This document shows, piece after piece, positions 53,680-64,000 of a DNA stretch of 64,000 bases. The notes under the pieces were generated by a model. That model did no database searches. It saw nothing but the letters and a program-made list of their open reading frames with translations, and had not been told where the DNA came from. Made by a program: the position numbers and the translations under genes. Source of the stretch: Mesocentrotus franciscanus (Eukaryota > Echinodermata > Echinoidea > Camarodonta > Strongylocentrotidae). Position 1 is the stretch's first letter. Each line of letters opens with the position of its first letter. The stretch spans positions 601,354-665,353 of the forward strand of contig CP137673.1 in NCBI GenBank assembly GCA_037976565.1, written 5' to 3'.

Positions 53680-55312
53680 GAGGCTGAGATCGGATAAGAC
53701 CGAAAATTTCTGTCTCTTTCGTTCGTTAGCCTCTGATTTGGGTAGGGTCGGCTCCTCTCTTTATAGACAGAAGCCGACCATAGGCGCTCCTGTGCAAACT
53801 CGGTGGCACGGATCTGGCCACCAAACTAGCCACCTCTCTTTGTTTTATCCCTCCGTTTTTCGGAGATCAGCGAGTAAACCAAACCAAACTTGTCACTTTA
53901 GCGGATTCATATTCGATGCATTTATTTTTGAAAATTAGGCCTAGGCTAATATAATTCGGTTCCACATACCAGATTGACTGAATGATGCGTTTAAGATTTT
54001 TTTCCCCGATTTTCTTCGTCAAAATTGAACTCGGCTCCGTGTTGAAATTTTCGCAGCGCACGCGCAGTAACAGTAGGGAGTCTGATCGCGCACCAGATGT
54101 TGTGTGCTAAAATCCTTCCCATAGAGATTGCACGCAGCCCTATGCAGTCTATGTGCATTACGCGATCATGCAAAATTGGTCAAAGTTTTTTTTTTTTTTT
54201 GAAGTTCAAACCTTTATTCTTTGTGATCCTGAAGGTGATACTCAATAAATGAGGTGTCATATGAAAGAGCAGATTAATTCCAATATTTCCAGAGGGGCGT
54301 CATCTCGAAATTCTAAAAATATCTTGGTCAAAACAGCTATTTAAACATTGTTTCCTGGCTAACTCGAAATTTGCCACTTATGAGATATGACGCCCTGGCG
54401 ATAAGTAGTCCCAGTTGTAAGGAAAATATCCCTACGCTTATTTTTCGCTAGCCCCAGGGATCACAAACAATTACAGTTTGAAAATACCCTTCCCCACATT
54501 TTTCGGATCAGCTAAGTAGGGAGGCGTGAGCTCGCGCCGGCCGAACCCATGGTGATAGCGCGTAAAATCTGCACATGAATATGCATCGGGCCGCGTGTCT
54601 ACAAACCCGAAGTGGGTGCCCATTGAAGACAATGGATTGCCGATCGCGCATCATTTAAGCAACACGCGTACGCTTGCACGCATATGTGTACGCTTGCATA
54701 TTGCGCAATTCAGCTGTTGTGCTAAATTTAGCAAAACAACATAACTCTGCGTGTACGTCTTTTTCGTCGATTCTTACAAAAAATGGATGAATATTGTAGG
54801 GAATTGAAGGGGCTGTAACTTTTGATAGAAACATCGGTGAGTCTTGAAATTTGAAATGTATTATTCTGAGTAAATAATTTTTTCAATTATCCAACCAAAA
54901 TGGTGAAAAACGATCCAAAAGGGAAAATTGAAAAATCGTTCAGACACCCTAGTAACAGTTTCAACACGGAGCTGAATTCAATTTCGACGAAGAAAATCAG
55001 GAAAAAAGACCCTTAAACGCATCATTCAGTCAACCTGGTAAGTGAAACCAAATAATATTAGCCTAGGCCTAATTTTCAAAAATAAATGCATCGAATATGG
55101 ATCCGCTATTGGCGCTAAAGTGACATTTTATTTTTAGTCCAAAGTTTGGTGGCTAGTTTGGTGGCCAGATCCGTTCCACCGAGTTTGCACAGGAGCGCCT
55201 ATGCCTATGGTCGGCTTCTGTCTCTAATGAGAGGAGCCGACCCTACCCAAATCAGAGGCGAACGAACGAAAGAGACAGAAATTTTCGGTCTAAGAATAAG
55301 ATCGGATGAACG
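53680..55312. mobile_element. Long-armed fold-back element, interrupted
   Basis: The left arm (about 53692-54050, GACCGAAAATTTCTGTCTCT ... CTCGGCTCCGTGTTGAAA) and the right arm (about 54960-55295, TTTCAACACGGAGCTGA ... GAGACAGAAATTTTCGGTC) are inverted copies over some 340-360 bases with small indels. Without the inserted element at 54074-54951 only about 25 bases would separate the arms. No coding capacity; open frames in it are incidental. Confidence 0.85.
54074..54951 (+). mobile_element. TAGGGAGTCTGA element nested in the fold-back
   Basis: 878 bp from TAGGGAGTCTGATCGCG to CGTTCAGACACCCTA, flanked by GTAACAG on both sides (54067-54073, 54952-54958), a 7- to 8-bp target duplication. Its left half matches 33415-33804 and its right half 31205-31425, both inverted, so it appears to be an internally deleted form of the 2.6-kb element. 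The insertion splits the spacer of the fold-back element. Confidence 0.88.
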
Positions 55313-56319
55313 TTCTGCACATGCGCTAAATGTAAGCTAAAGTTCTACGTGTGCTGCATGCTGAATTGCTGATGATGATGTCTGAATACTCTGATGATAA
55401 TTTGATCATGTTGATATTTGATAATGAATGATATGTCATATTCATAACTATTAACTAGTCATCAAGCCCGTAACTTTCCTTTAGCAGGGTTAGGCTTGTG
55501 TAATTTATAATGAATCTATGGTTCTATTTCTGCTGTGCAAAAGCCTTCATTTAATTAACACACAAGGCCGTCGCGGGTCCAAAGTATGGCCTATGGGCAC
55601 ACTTCTGAACTAGCGCCGGCCGAGCGGGAAGCTTGAGTTTTGCTACCGGAATGGAAGGGGCGCGGAGCGTCCGCGGCGTTCGCGTTCGGGCTTCGGCGAT
55701 TTAAAGTTTCGCTGGATATGGAGCAACTAAGCCTTACTCTGGCTTAATTTGACCCTTATTCGAGATATTTAGAAATTTCAAAAATCTAATCATTCTCATG
55801 GTCAACAATATCCCAAAAATATATACCAATCTTTCAAAAATAATAATTTTGAGAAATTACCTGAAACTGAGTGATTGAGAAACGACGCGTCGTACCGATA
55901 ACGTTGGTTTGAATGAATCTAGCTACCTAGATATTACACACCAAGGACCAAACTTGAAGGATGCTCAATAATAAAAAGATGTAAGTTATTCAAATAGTTT
56001 TTTCGAATTAAAAAAAGTAACATAAAAAATCAAATACATTTTTTAATTTTTAATAATCATAAGTAATTTCAAGCCACTTTTGAGAATCATGATTTTATAA
56101 TATTAAATGATGACAAATGACATAGTTTGGAACGAGCTTGATATACTGAAACGAGAGCTTATCAGCATATCAATTTACAATCGATTGTATGGTATTTACA
56201 AACAATTAAAAAAAAAACAGAGAATAGGCCTAAACATATATTTTTACAGCAGTACAAAGAAAGCGCAAAACCTTGGTCATGACGACATAATTGGTCCTTA
56301 AAATATCAGCTGTGTAATA
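55313..56319. other. Non-coding stretch
   Basis: CpG-rich at 55605-55700, AT-rich elsewhere; no gene or element recognised. Confidence 0.4.
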
Positions 56320-56327
56320 GTTTTAGT

Positions 56328-57365
56328 CAGGGGCGGCGATCCCGGGGGGACGGGGGACACGTCCCCCTCAATTTTTTAGGGGATCGTCCCCCTGAAAATT
56401 TGAAAAAGTGCAAAAAAAAAGTGTATAGCAAGTATACTGACTAAAGGCTACAACACACTTTTAGGCTCTGAAGGGCCCAAGAGTGCAGCGTTTAGACAAA
56501 TAAAAATGCAAAAATCTTCTCACTCGGGAGCTACGCTCCCTCGCGTAATATTCTTTAAAAATGTACAAGTAAATACCGAGAAAAGTGAAGTGTGAAAAAA
56601 GTATATTGCTTGTTTTTACACCATATAGTTTTGCTAAGGAATGTAATTTTGTAATACAACAACAATTTCTAAAACCTGTGAGGGGGTAGTCACTTCCGTC
56701 ACCTTTACCCCTGATGGGGAGGGCTTGGGGGCGGTTCCCCGAAAATAAAATCCAAAGTGGTTTATTTCTACTTCGATACCAGTGATTTACAAATGTTGCT
56801 GAAATGGCGGGATTTTCCCCTGAGCTTCCGGGGGCTCTGCCCCCTGGACCCCACCAAGGGCCCTAAGGCGGGCACCTGGTTGCTCATCTGACCGTAATTT
56901 AATGCCTAAAACACCTGAGCTTCCGGGGGCTCCGCCCCCTGGACCCAACCAGGGCCCTAAGGGGGGGCCCCTGGATGCTCATCTGATCATAATTTAATGC
57001 CTAAAACCCCTGAGCTTCCGGGGCTCAGCCCCCTGGATGCTCATCTGACCTTAAATGCCTAAAACCCCTGAGCTTCATGGGGCTCCGCCCCTTGACCCCC
57101 GCCGGGGCTTTGCCTCTGGACCCCACGTCAATATTCCTCCACTTGCTTCGTTCGCTTTGCTCTACCTAATCGTAAATACTTTAGCCCCCCTCCTCCACTT
57201 TGAAAAACATTTCGTGGGGCCTGCATGTAACATGTAAGAGTGGTGGTGATGCAGACTTTTTCTCCTCCCCCAAAAAAAACAACAACCGTTTTTGCTCATT
57301 ACGCCACTGCTTCCTCGTCCCTCGCATTTCGTCCCCCCGGTCATGAAAAGAAATCACCGCCCCTG
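56328..57365 (-). mobile_element. hAT-type element with perfect 8-bp target duplication
   Basis: 1038 bp from CAGGGGCGGCGATCCC to GAAATCACCGCCCCTG, bordered by GTTTTAGT on both sides (56320-56327, 57366-57373). Same family as 35605-36740 in the opposite orientation, with the same interior units (GGGGCTCCGCCCCCTGGACC, CCTGAGCTTCCGGGGG). Non-autonomous. Confidence 0.93.
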
Positions 57366-57373
57366 GTTTTAGT

Positions 57374-57689
57374 GATGAATAATTATAGTGAAGAATCCGT
57401 CCTTAAATGTTCATTTTTCAGCATGAACAGAACCGTGTAGGTCTAGCACTGAAAATGTGAATATATATATGGCTCATCAATAGTATGGTCTGGTGTAAAA
57501 ATAGGATATAAATAATGAAAAGTTTTGAAAACATATTCACTCTGGTTATACAGGTGGAGTCTATATAATCACACCAATCAGGCTACAGCCCTCGAGACCG
57601 ACAGCCAAATAAAAAAGAGACCCCGCTGGCTTATATAGTGAGGGCGAAGCGGCGGCCCTCCAGGGGGGGGGGACAGTGCCCCCACTTTT
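57374..57689. other. Non-coding stretch
   Basis: Nothing recognised; ends in a G-run at 57665-57672 that leads into the degenerate array. Confidence 0.4.
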
Positions 57690-58600
57690 TCAAGTACCCC
57701 AAAAGTGCCCCTTCAACTTTAAGTGCCCCTTTTTACATAGGAAAAGTGCCCCTATTAATTTGTTAAAGTGCCCTATTCCCTTTGACCTCTGATAAGTGCC
57801 CCTTTTATTTTGACACGTGCCCCTTCCTTCGACAAGTTCCCATTTTCCTTTCCAACTTATTAAGTGTCCATTTTCCATTCTCATTTTAATCTCTAGTAAG
57901 TGCCCCTTTTCAGGTACGAGAATTGCCCCATTTTCACTTTTGATAAGTGCCTCCTTCACCTCTGATAATTGCCCTGTTCAAATTTGAGAGGTGCCCCTTT
58001 TACTTTGACAAGTGCCCCTTTTCCTTTGTTATAAGTGCCCCTTCCCCTTTTAATAACTACCCCCTTTTTAACTCGGATAAGCACACCTTATATTTTCACA
58101 TGTGCCCCTTATCTTTTCTAATAAGTGCCCCTTTTCCTAATAATAAGTGCCCCCATTAAAAAAATAAAAAGAACCCCTTACCCTTAGGCTCATAAATGCC
58201 CCTTTACATCTCTGGTAAATGACCATTTTTAGGTACGAGAAGTTACTCCTTTTCACATCAGATAAGTGCCCCTTCACCTCCGATAATTACCCTTTTAACA
58301 ATGATGCGTGCCCCTTTTCCTCTCTAATAAGGGACCTATCCCCTTTTCATAAATGCCCCTTTTGACCTCTTAAAAATGTCCCTATCAAAATATGATGGGT
58401 GCCCCTTTTGCGATGACAAATGCCCATTTCCCTTTCTCATAAGTGTAAGAAGTGCCCCATTTTCACCTTTGATAATTACCCTTTGTACTTTGACACGTGC
58501 TCCTTTTCTTTTCTAATAAGTGTCTTATCCCTTTCGATAAGTCTCCCCTTTCCCTCTGATCATTAAACGCGCCCCTAATTTCAAGCGACTACTTGTATAA
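57690..58600. repeat. Degenerate array of AAGTGCCCCTTTT units
   Basis: About 30 loose copies of a unit near 30 bases: A-AAGTGCCCCTTTT followed by CACCTCTGAT, ACTTTGAC or CCTTTCTAAT. The variants are not in a simple order, so the array is old or evolves by short-range shuffling. A small patch of the same kind lies at 6014-6080. Confidence 0.85.
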
Positions 58601-58769
58601 GAGCAATTTCCCCCAAAGCTCGCTCGCTACGCTCGCCCGCATTTATAGATGATATAATTATGTTACTTATATCAAAGGTCTTTTTATAGTCTTCCGTTAT
58701 GAGAATGTGCTTATAACCGCATCAGGATTGGGTTTATTCCTCTTTATATAAAGATGTAATTTTTCGCAC
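58601..58769. other. Non-coding stretch
   Basis: Contains GCTCGCTCGCTACGCTCGCC at 58618-58637, otherwise AT-rich. Nothing recognised. Confidence 0.35.
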
Positions 58770-58875
58770 GTCTTTAACGTCTTTCGGATGGTGACGTTAA
58801 AGGTCGGTCCCCAGACGTAAATAATCATATCTGATTGATACACGTCTGTAAAAACCCAATTACATACACATACAT
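58770..58875 (+). mobile_element. 5'-truncated SINE, same tail as 11123-11300
   Basis: ACGTCTTTCGGATGGTGACG, TTAAAGGTCGGTCCCCAGAC and TGATTGATACACGTCTGTAA match the SINE at 11205-11290 almost base for base, then a CA/TA-rich tail. The 7SL-like head is missing. Confidence 0.8.
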
Positions 58876-59404
58876 AGCCTACATACTGCACTGCGACCTC
58901 AGAAATCTTTTAAAAATTTCCTCGCTCTCTTCGCTCACTTGCAAATGAATTTTCAGACCTAAACACCCAACTGCAAAGTAATGATGCTTAAGCAATATTT
59001 TGTGTGGTGTACTGAAAGAGAAACAAATATTGAAATCATCCCTGATAATATTATTACAATGTAGGGGTATAAACCAATGTCTAAAAAATTGTACATTTTC
59101 GCTTTGAGAATTCCCTTTGTAGATGCCCTTTTTTCCAGGTAGACGGCGGACGTTTCTTTTCCAACAAACACGTACATACGCCTCCTGACCTCCACACATC
59201 CTTATATCCTCATGCACTCACCTACACACAAATGACAATAATTTCCGGACGGGATAGATTTTCAGATGCCACTTATTTTTTCCCCAAAGCTTAATTGGTA
59301 TGTATCTGGGCCATAATGATGCCATGCTGAAATCTACCATTGACGTAATTTTCACAAATACTTTGCATGACCATCAGTTACTGTTTAAACAAACAGGGGA
59401 TGAT
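58876..59404. other. Non-coding stretch
   Basis: Nothing recognised; short frames only. Confidence 0.4.
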
Positions 59405-59412
59405 GGTAAGTG

Positions 59413-60812
59413 CAGGCGCGGATCCAGGATTTCTTAGGGGGCCCAAATTTGAAATTGTGCGAGCCAAATATTGGTACGTAATGGTGACCACTAAAGCAGT
59501 GGCGTAATGGGGGGCAGAAGAAGAAAAATCCGCATCACCATCACTCTTACATGGAGGCCCTGCTGAACGTTTTTCAAAGTGGGTGGGGAGGCTAAAGTAT
59601 TTACGATCAGGTAGAGCGTAGCGTAAATTGGCGTGGGGTCTAGGGCAAAGGCTCGGCGGGGTCAAGGGCGGAGCCCCTGAAGCTCAGGGCATTTAATTAC
59701 GGTCAGATGCGCATATTTTTATACCTTATTTGTGACACTGGCAGGACACTAATTGGCGTGGGGTCCAGGGGGCGTAGCCCCCAGAAGCTCAGGAGTTTTA
59801 GGCATTAATTTACCGTCAGCTAAGCATCCAGGGGTCCGCCTTAGGCCCTAGGTGGGGTCCAGGGGCAGAGCCCCAGAAGCTCAGGGTTTTAGGCATTTAA
59901 TTATGGTCAGATGAGCTTATTTTTATACCTTATTTGTGACACTGGCAGGTCACTAATTGGCGTGGGGTCCAGGGCGGAGCCCCGGAAGCTCAGGGTTTTA
60001 GGCATTTAATTACGGTCAGATGAGCTTATTCTGATACCTTATTTGTGACACTGGCAGGTCACTAATTGGCGTGGGGTCCAGGGCAGAGCCCCGGAAGCTC
60101 AGGGGTTTTAAGCATTAAATTACGGTCAGATGAGCATCCAGGGGTCCACCTTAGGGCCCTAGGTGGGGTCCAGGGGGCAGAGCCCCCGGAAGCTCATGGG
60201 TTTTAGGCATTTAATTACGGTCAGATGAGCTTATTTTAATACCTTATTCGTGACACTGGCAGGTCACTAATTGGCGTGGGCTCCCCTTTCACTTCCCTTC
60301 CTTCGTTTGCTGGGGGGAGGGGGGCAAGGGCCTTTCGGTCCCCCCCGATCCGGACGTTGTTGGCCGAATTAATCGCAACTGATCTCCCCTTCTTTTCATT
60401 CTTTTATTTTCTTCTTCCTCTTTTTTTGTTCCCTTTAGCTCTCCTCTTCCCTTTCCCTTCCCCTTTTTTGGCGGGAGGCAAGGGCCTTTGGACCCCGATC
60501 CACAACTTCTTGGCGGGAAAATCGCAACTGATATCCCCTTTTTTCTTTTCTTCTTCTTCTTTATTTCCTTCCCTTTATCTCCTCTTTCCTTTTTTCTTTC
60601 CTTTTCCTTCCTTCTCTCTTTTTTTTGCTGGGGAGGCAACAGCCGGGGAGGCAAGGCCCTTTCGGCCCCTGATCTTCTTCTTTCCCCTTTTCTTTTCTGC
60701 TTCCTCTTCTTTCTTTCCCTTTCTTTCCTCTTTCCCTTTCCTTCTTTTCCTTCTCTCTTTTTTTTTTTTTTTTTTTTGGGGGGCCAAGCCCTGGCCCCTG
60801 GATCCGCGCCTG
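59413..60812 (+). mobile_element. hAT-type element with perfect 8-bp target duplication
   Basis: 1400 bp from CAGGCGCGGATCCAGG to CCCTGGATCCGCGCCTG, bordered by GGTAAGTG on both sides (59405-59412, 60813-60820). The left two thirds hold about six units of GGGGTCCAGGG ... GAAGCTCAGGGTTTTAGGCA ... GGTCAGATGAGC, shared with the elements at 35605 and 56328. The right third holds three units of GGCAAGGGCCTTTNGG ... ATCGCAACTGAT followed by pyrimidine tracts. Long frames across the pyrimidine part (60276-60873) are low-complexity artefacts. No transposase. Confidence 0.93.
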
Positions 60813-61244
60813 GGTAAGTGGGTGTGTTAACCGCATTTTTGTTATTGCTATACTGTTTGAGAAAGCAATACAATTTTCACAATCAATTTAATACATGTAG
60901 GATGTAGCCTATTAGGCCTATAACCATTTAGCGCAAATAAATATCGTAATATGCACCCTCCAACACCCACTATTAGCAGGGGCGTCGCTAGACCTTTTTA
61001 AGTGGGGGGTGTAGAGGCCACAGATTACCGACAAAACTAGCCACCAATTACCGACAAAATTTAATGTTCCAATGTCTACAAATTTAACCCTATAAACCCG
61101 GGGCCGAAGGCTAAATTGTTGTTCCTATATGAACTATCTATAGTACTTGTACTTGCGTATGCGCAAATGGTCATTTTCCTCGACGACATAAATATACGAA
61201 TTATTTCGTCAACTTAGTCAGCATCATACCTATATATTTAAATG

Positions 61245-62495
61245 CAGGCGCGTAGCTAGGATCTTATTTTAAGGGGGCGGTAGTGAGCACGCCTCCCACG
61301 CGAAGCTTAAACGTTTCATTAAATTATTTCAAGGAAAGAAGACGATTCGTTGTACCGTTTTCGACTCTTAATCTAGCTTGTCTGAATTCAGTCCCCCCTC
61401 CTGCGCGAAGCGCGGAAGCTTTGACGTTTAATTGAATTATTATAGAAAGAAGACGATTCGTTGTACCGTTCGCGACTCTTAACCCTAATTGTCTGAATGA
61501 AGTCCCCCCCCCCCGACTGCAGCCAATTCGCATCGTTAGAGGACGGGAACGGGGTCCTCGTCCACACAAACGAAAAGCCCCTAATAAGGAAAGAAGACGA
61601 TTCGTTGTACCGTTCGCGACTCTTAACCCTAATTGTCTGAATGAAGTTTCCCCACTCCCGCGCGAAGCGCGGAAGCTTTGACGTTTCCTTAAATTATGAG
61701 AAAAAGCAGACGATTCGTTGTATTGTTCTCGACTCTTTATCCTTATCAGAATTCAGTTTTCCTCCTCACGCGCGAAGCGCGGAAGCTTTGATGTTTCCTT
61801 AAATTAATATAGAAAGAAGACGATTCGTTGTACCGTTCGCGACTCTTAACCCTAATTGTCTGAATGAAGTTCCCCCCTCCCGCTCGAAGCGCGGAAGCTT
61901 TGACGTTTCATTACAATTATGAGAGGAGGCAGACAATATTCGTTGTACTGTTCTCGACTATTGATCCTTATCTGAATTCAGTCCCCCCGCTCCGAAGCGC
62001 GGAATCTTAGATGTTTCATTGAATTATCAGAGAAAGGAGACGATTCGTTGTACCGTTATCGACTCTTAATCTTTGTCTGAATGAAGTTTCCCCACTCCCG
62101 CGCGAAGCGCGGAAGCTTTGACGTTTCCTTAAATTATGAGAAAAAGCAGACGATTCGTTGTATTGTTCTCGACTCTTTATCCTTATCAGAATTCAGTTTC
62201 CCCCCTCCCGCGCGGAGCGCGGAAGCTTTGGCGTTTCCCTAAATTATTATAGAAAGAAGACGATTTGTTGTACCGTTCTCGACTCTTAACCCTGCTGTGT
62301 TATTAACTCTTAACCCTGTTATTAACTCTTTACCCTGCTGTGTTGTTTCTTTCTAAATGTACCATGGATTTAAAAAAAAAAACTGTTCTGTATAAACGTT
62401 ATGCTTTTTTATGTAAATATGTTCATGTTTATTCAGGGCCCCATGGAAGACCACTACTTATTGGTGAATGGGCTACCCTGACAAAAGATTAGAAA

Positions 62496-62526
<31 letters not shown>

Positions 62527-62995
62527 AACCCTAATTATCTGAATTTAGTTTTCCCCCCCCCCCTCCCGCTCGAAGCGCGGAAGCTTTGACGTTTCCCTAA
62601 ATTAATATAGAAAGAAGACGATTTGTTGTACCGTTCTCGACTCTTAACCCTAATTATCTGAATGAAGTTCCCCCCTCCCGCTCGAAGCGCGGAAGCTTTG
62701 ACGTTTCATTAAATTATGAGAGAAGGCAGACAATTCGTTGTAATGTTCTCGACTATTAATCCTTATCTGAATTCAGTTCCCTCCCGCCCTAAGCGCGGAA
62801 GCTTTGACGTTTCCTTAAATTATTAGAGAAAGAAGACGATTCGTTGTACCGTTCTCGGCTCTTAATCCTTGTCTGAATGAAGTTTCCCCCTTCCGCTTCC
62901 GAAGCGCGGAAGCTTTGGGGTTTCATTAAAATATTAGAGAAAAAAGACGATTCGTTGAAACCGTTCTCGACTCTTAATATTTTGAATTTAGTTTC
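61245..62995. repeat. 110-bp satellite grown inside a hAT-type element
   Basis: Opens with CAGGCGCGTAGCTAGGATC (61245), the left end of the family seen complete at 10128-10454, and continues into about 13 tandem copies of a 105-117-base unit: CGCGAAGCGCGGAAGCTTTG, ACGTTTCATTAAATTAT, AGAAAGAAGACGATTCGTTG, TACCGTTCTCGACTCTTAA, CCTTGTCTGAATTCAG, C-run. The right terminus of that family was not found. A LINE tail (62290-62530) interrupts the array. Confidence 0.9.
62290..62530 (+). mobile_element. LINE 3' tail inside the satellite
   Basis: CAGGGCCCCATGGAAGACCA, CTACTTATTGGTGAATGGGC and TACCCTGACAAAAG followed by TAAA repeats (62486-62527) has the look of a non-LTR retrotransposon 3' UTR with its short-repeat tail. 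The satellite resumes directly after it. Confidence 0.7.
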
Positions 62996-63239
62996 CTCGA
63001 AAATCTTAAACCTCTGATTTCTTTAGCTCATATTATAGGAAAGTGAAAATTTGAGAAAATGCAAGTATTATAGTTGTAGTCTCTCTCGAAGTCGTCACAG
63101 CGGATAAAAAGTCACAGTTCGTAAGGAAAAAAACTTGTCAGCCGACCGACATTATCTCACCGACTTGAAACTTCTGCATTGATATAGTACACGAGGATCG
63201 AGCAAGAATACCCACACAGCTGACCCGACACAGCAACAT

Positions 63240-63612
63240 ATTTATGCGTGTCTTTCTTGCTCCCTCGACGACACGACTCCACCAACAACCCCTCTCTCTC
63301 TCTTTTACTCCCACCCCTCCTCTCTCAGACTCTTACCTCCCCCTCTCTCTCCTATCTTTCACCCCCGTTTCTTTTGTTTCCTTTTTTTCTTTTTTCTTCT
63401 TTTTTCCCTTTTCTCCTTTCTTTCTTTTCTTTCTTTTCCCTTTTTTCCTCTCCTCCCTCTTTTTCTTTTTTCTCTTTCTTTCTTTTCTTTTCTTTCCTTT
63501 CTTTTCCTTTCTTTCCTTTCTTTTTCTTTCTTTCCTTTCTTTTCCTTTTCTTTTTTTTCTTTCTTTCCCTTCCCTCTCTTTTTTCCCTCCCCCTTTTCTC
63601 TCTTTTTCCTGA
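63240..63612. repeat. Pyrimidine-rich low-complexity tract
   Basis: About 370 bases of C and T with TTTCTTTCC words. Frames of 100-131 codons on both strands (Ser/Phe/Leu or Lys/Arg/Glu-rich) are artefacts of composition. Confidence 0.9.
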
Positions 63613-63693
63613 CGGCAGCGCAATTTTACCGACAATATCCTGACAGGTGGGGGTGTCGCACCCGGCCCCTTTAGAGACGCCCCTGACTATTAG

Positions 63694-64000
63694 CCTTTGA
63701 ATGGAATATGATTTTTCCAAAATCCAGACTCTCATCTACCGACAAAAATAGTGGCTGCTTTGAAAATGTTGAACACTGACATCCCACTTTCCATAATAAC
63801 ACTGTCTAGCTACTTTCAAATCAGATAATATTTCAATGTAAACTACGTTTTCTTCTCATCCAGAGGAATTCGGGGGCAGCTAAACGTATTTGTCACATGC
63901 ATGCCACTGTGATGTTTTCTTCAGAGAAAGGTTACACCATTTTTTTTTAATTTACATGTATTATTTTTTTTGTTTAATTTTTCTTGGGAGGATGGGATAT
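63694..64000. other. Non-coding stretch at the window end
   Basis: Nothing recognised. The phrase CTACCGACAAAAATAGTGGC at 63737-63756 resembles ATTACCGACAAAACTAGCCA at 61023-61042 inside the preceding element, so its sequence may extend past the apparent right end. Confidence 0.35.

Larger units (their letters stand above)
60977..63685. mobile_element. Large hAT-type element that contains a satellite
   Basis: 2.7 kb from CAGGGGCGTCGCTAGACC to GCCCCTTTAGAGACGCCCCTG, imperfect inverted ends, bordered by ACTATTAG on both sides (60969-60976, 63686-63693). Inside are a second hAT-type left end (61245), the 110-bp satellite, a LINE tail and a pyrimidine tract. No transposase. The perfect 8-bp repeat indicates that it was inserted as one unit, or that later insertions grew inside it. 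Confidence 0.82.

Noticed and set aside
60276..60873. 184- and 194-codon frames rich in Phe/Leu/Pro or Lys/Glu/Arg
   Set aside because: They follow pyrimidine or purine tracts inside a hAT-type element; amino acid content reflects base composition only.
63244..63735. Several 100-131-codon frames
   Set aside because: Low-complexity CT/GA tract, open on both strands, no domain.

Overview
This is a window of animal nuclear DNA. Three conserved genes sit on the minus strand, and about half of the rest can be assigned to mobile elements or tandem repeats. The genes have GT-AG introns of 0.3-3.6 kb. The best guess is a marine invertebrate deuterostome (echinoderm, hemichordate or cephalochordate). 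That guess rests on protein similarity recalled from memory, the frequent word TAGGCCTA, and the mix of hAT-type and TA-flanked miniature elements, SINEs and CR1/Jockey-like LINE fragments. The species cannot be fixed from the sequence.

Layout. 1-9080 has no recognised gene; it holds two tRNA-like SINE copies and microsatellites. 9081-9785 is the coding exon of MED7 (Mediator), with an apparent one-base loss near the start codon. 10-25.8 kb is repeat-rich: a hAT miniature element, a SINE whose 5' end resembles 7SL RNA, a 1.1-kb satellite containing TTAGGG runs, an inverted-repeat element with hammerhead-like arms and octamer/CCAAT repeats, a 57-bp minisatellite, and the 3' half of a LINE. 25854-34431 is a complete six-exon Rac-family GTPase gene (193 codons). 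34.4-41 kb is repeat-rich, including a hAT element with a perfect 8-bp target duplication. 41025-50624 is a complete eleven-exon PRPF31 gene (U4/U6 snRNP protein, 498 codons). 51-64 kb is a mosaic of nested transposons: a split LINE, a fold-back element interrupted by another element, four hAT-type elements (three with a perfect 8-bp target duplication), and a satellite that matches the interior of one hAT family.

The three genes do not form a pathway. They are housekeeping or signalling genes in transcription (MED7), cytoskeletal signalling (Rac) and splicing (PRPF31). What links them is how repeats have grown at exon edges. The Rac exon 2 splice donor has been copied nine extra 40-bp steps into the intron. 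Part of Rac exon 5 is duplicated just past its donor. The end of the last PRPF31 exon resembles the unit of a 54-bp minisatellite that starts at its stop codon. Most long open frames in the window come from tandem repeats whose period is a multiple of three, or from low-complexity tracts, and are not genes.
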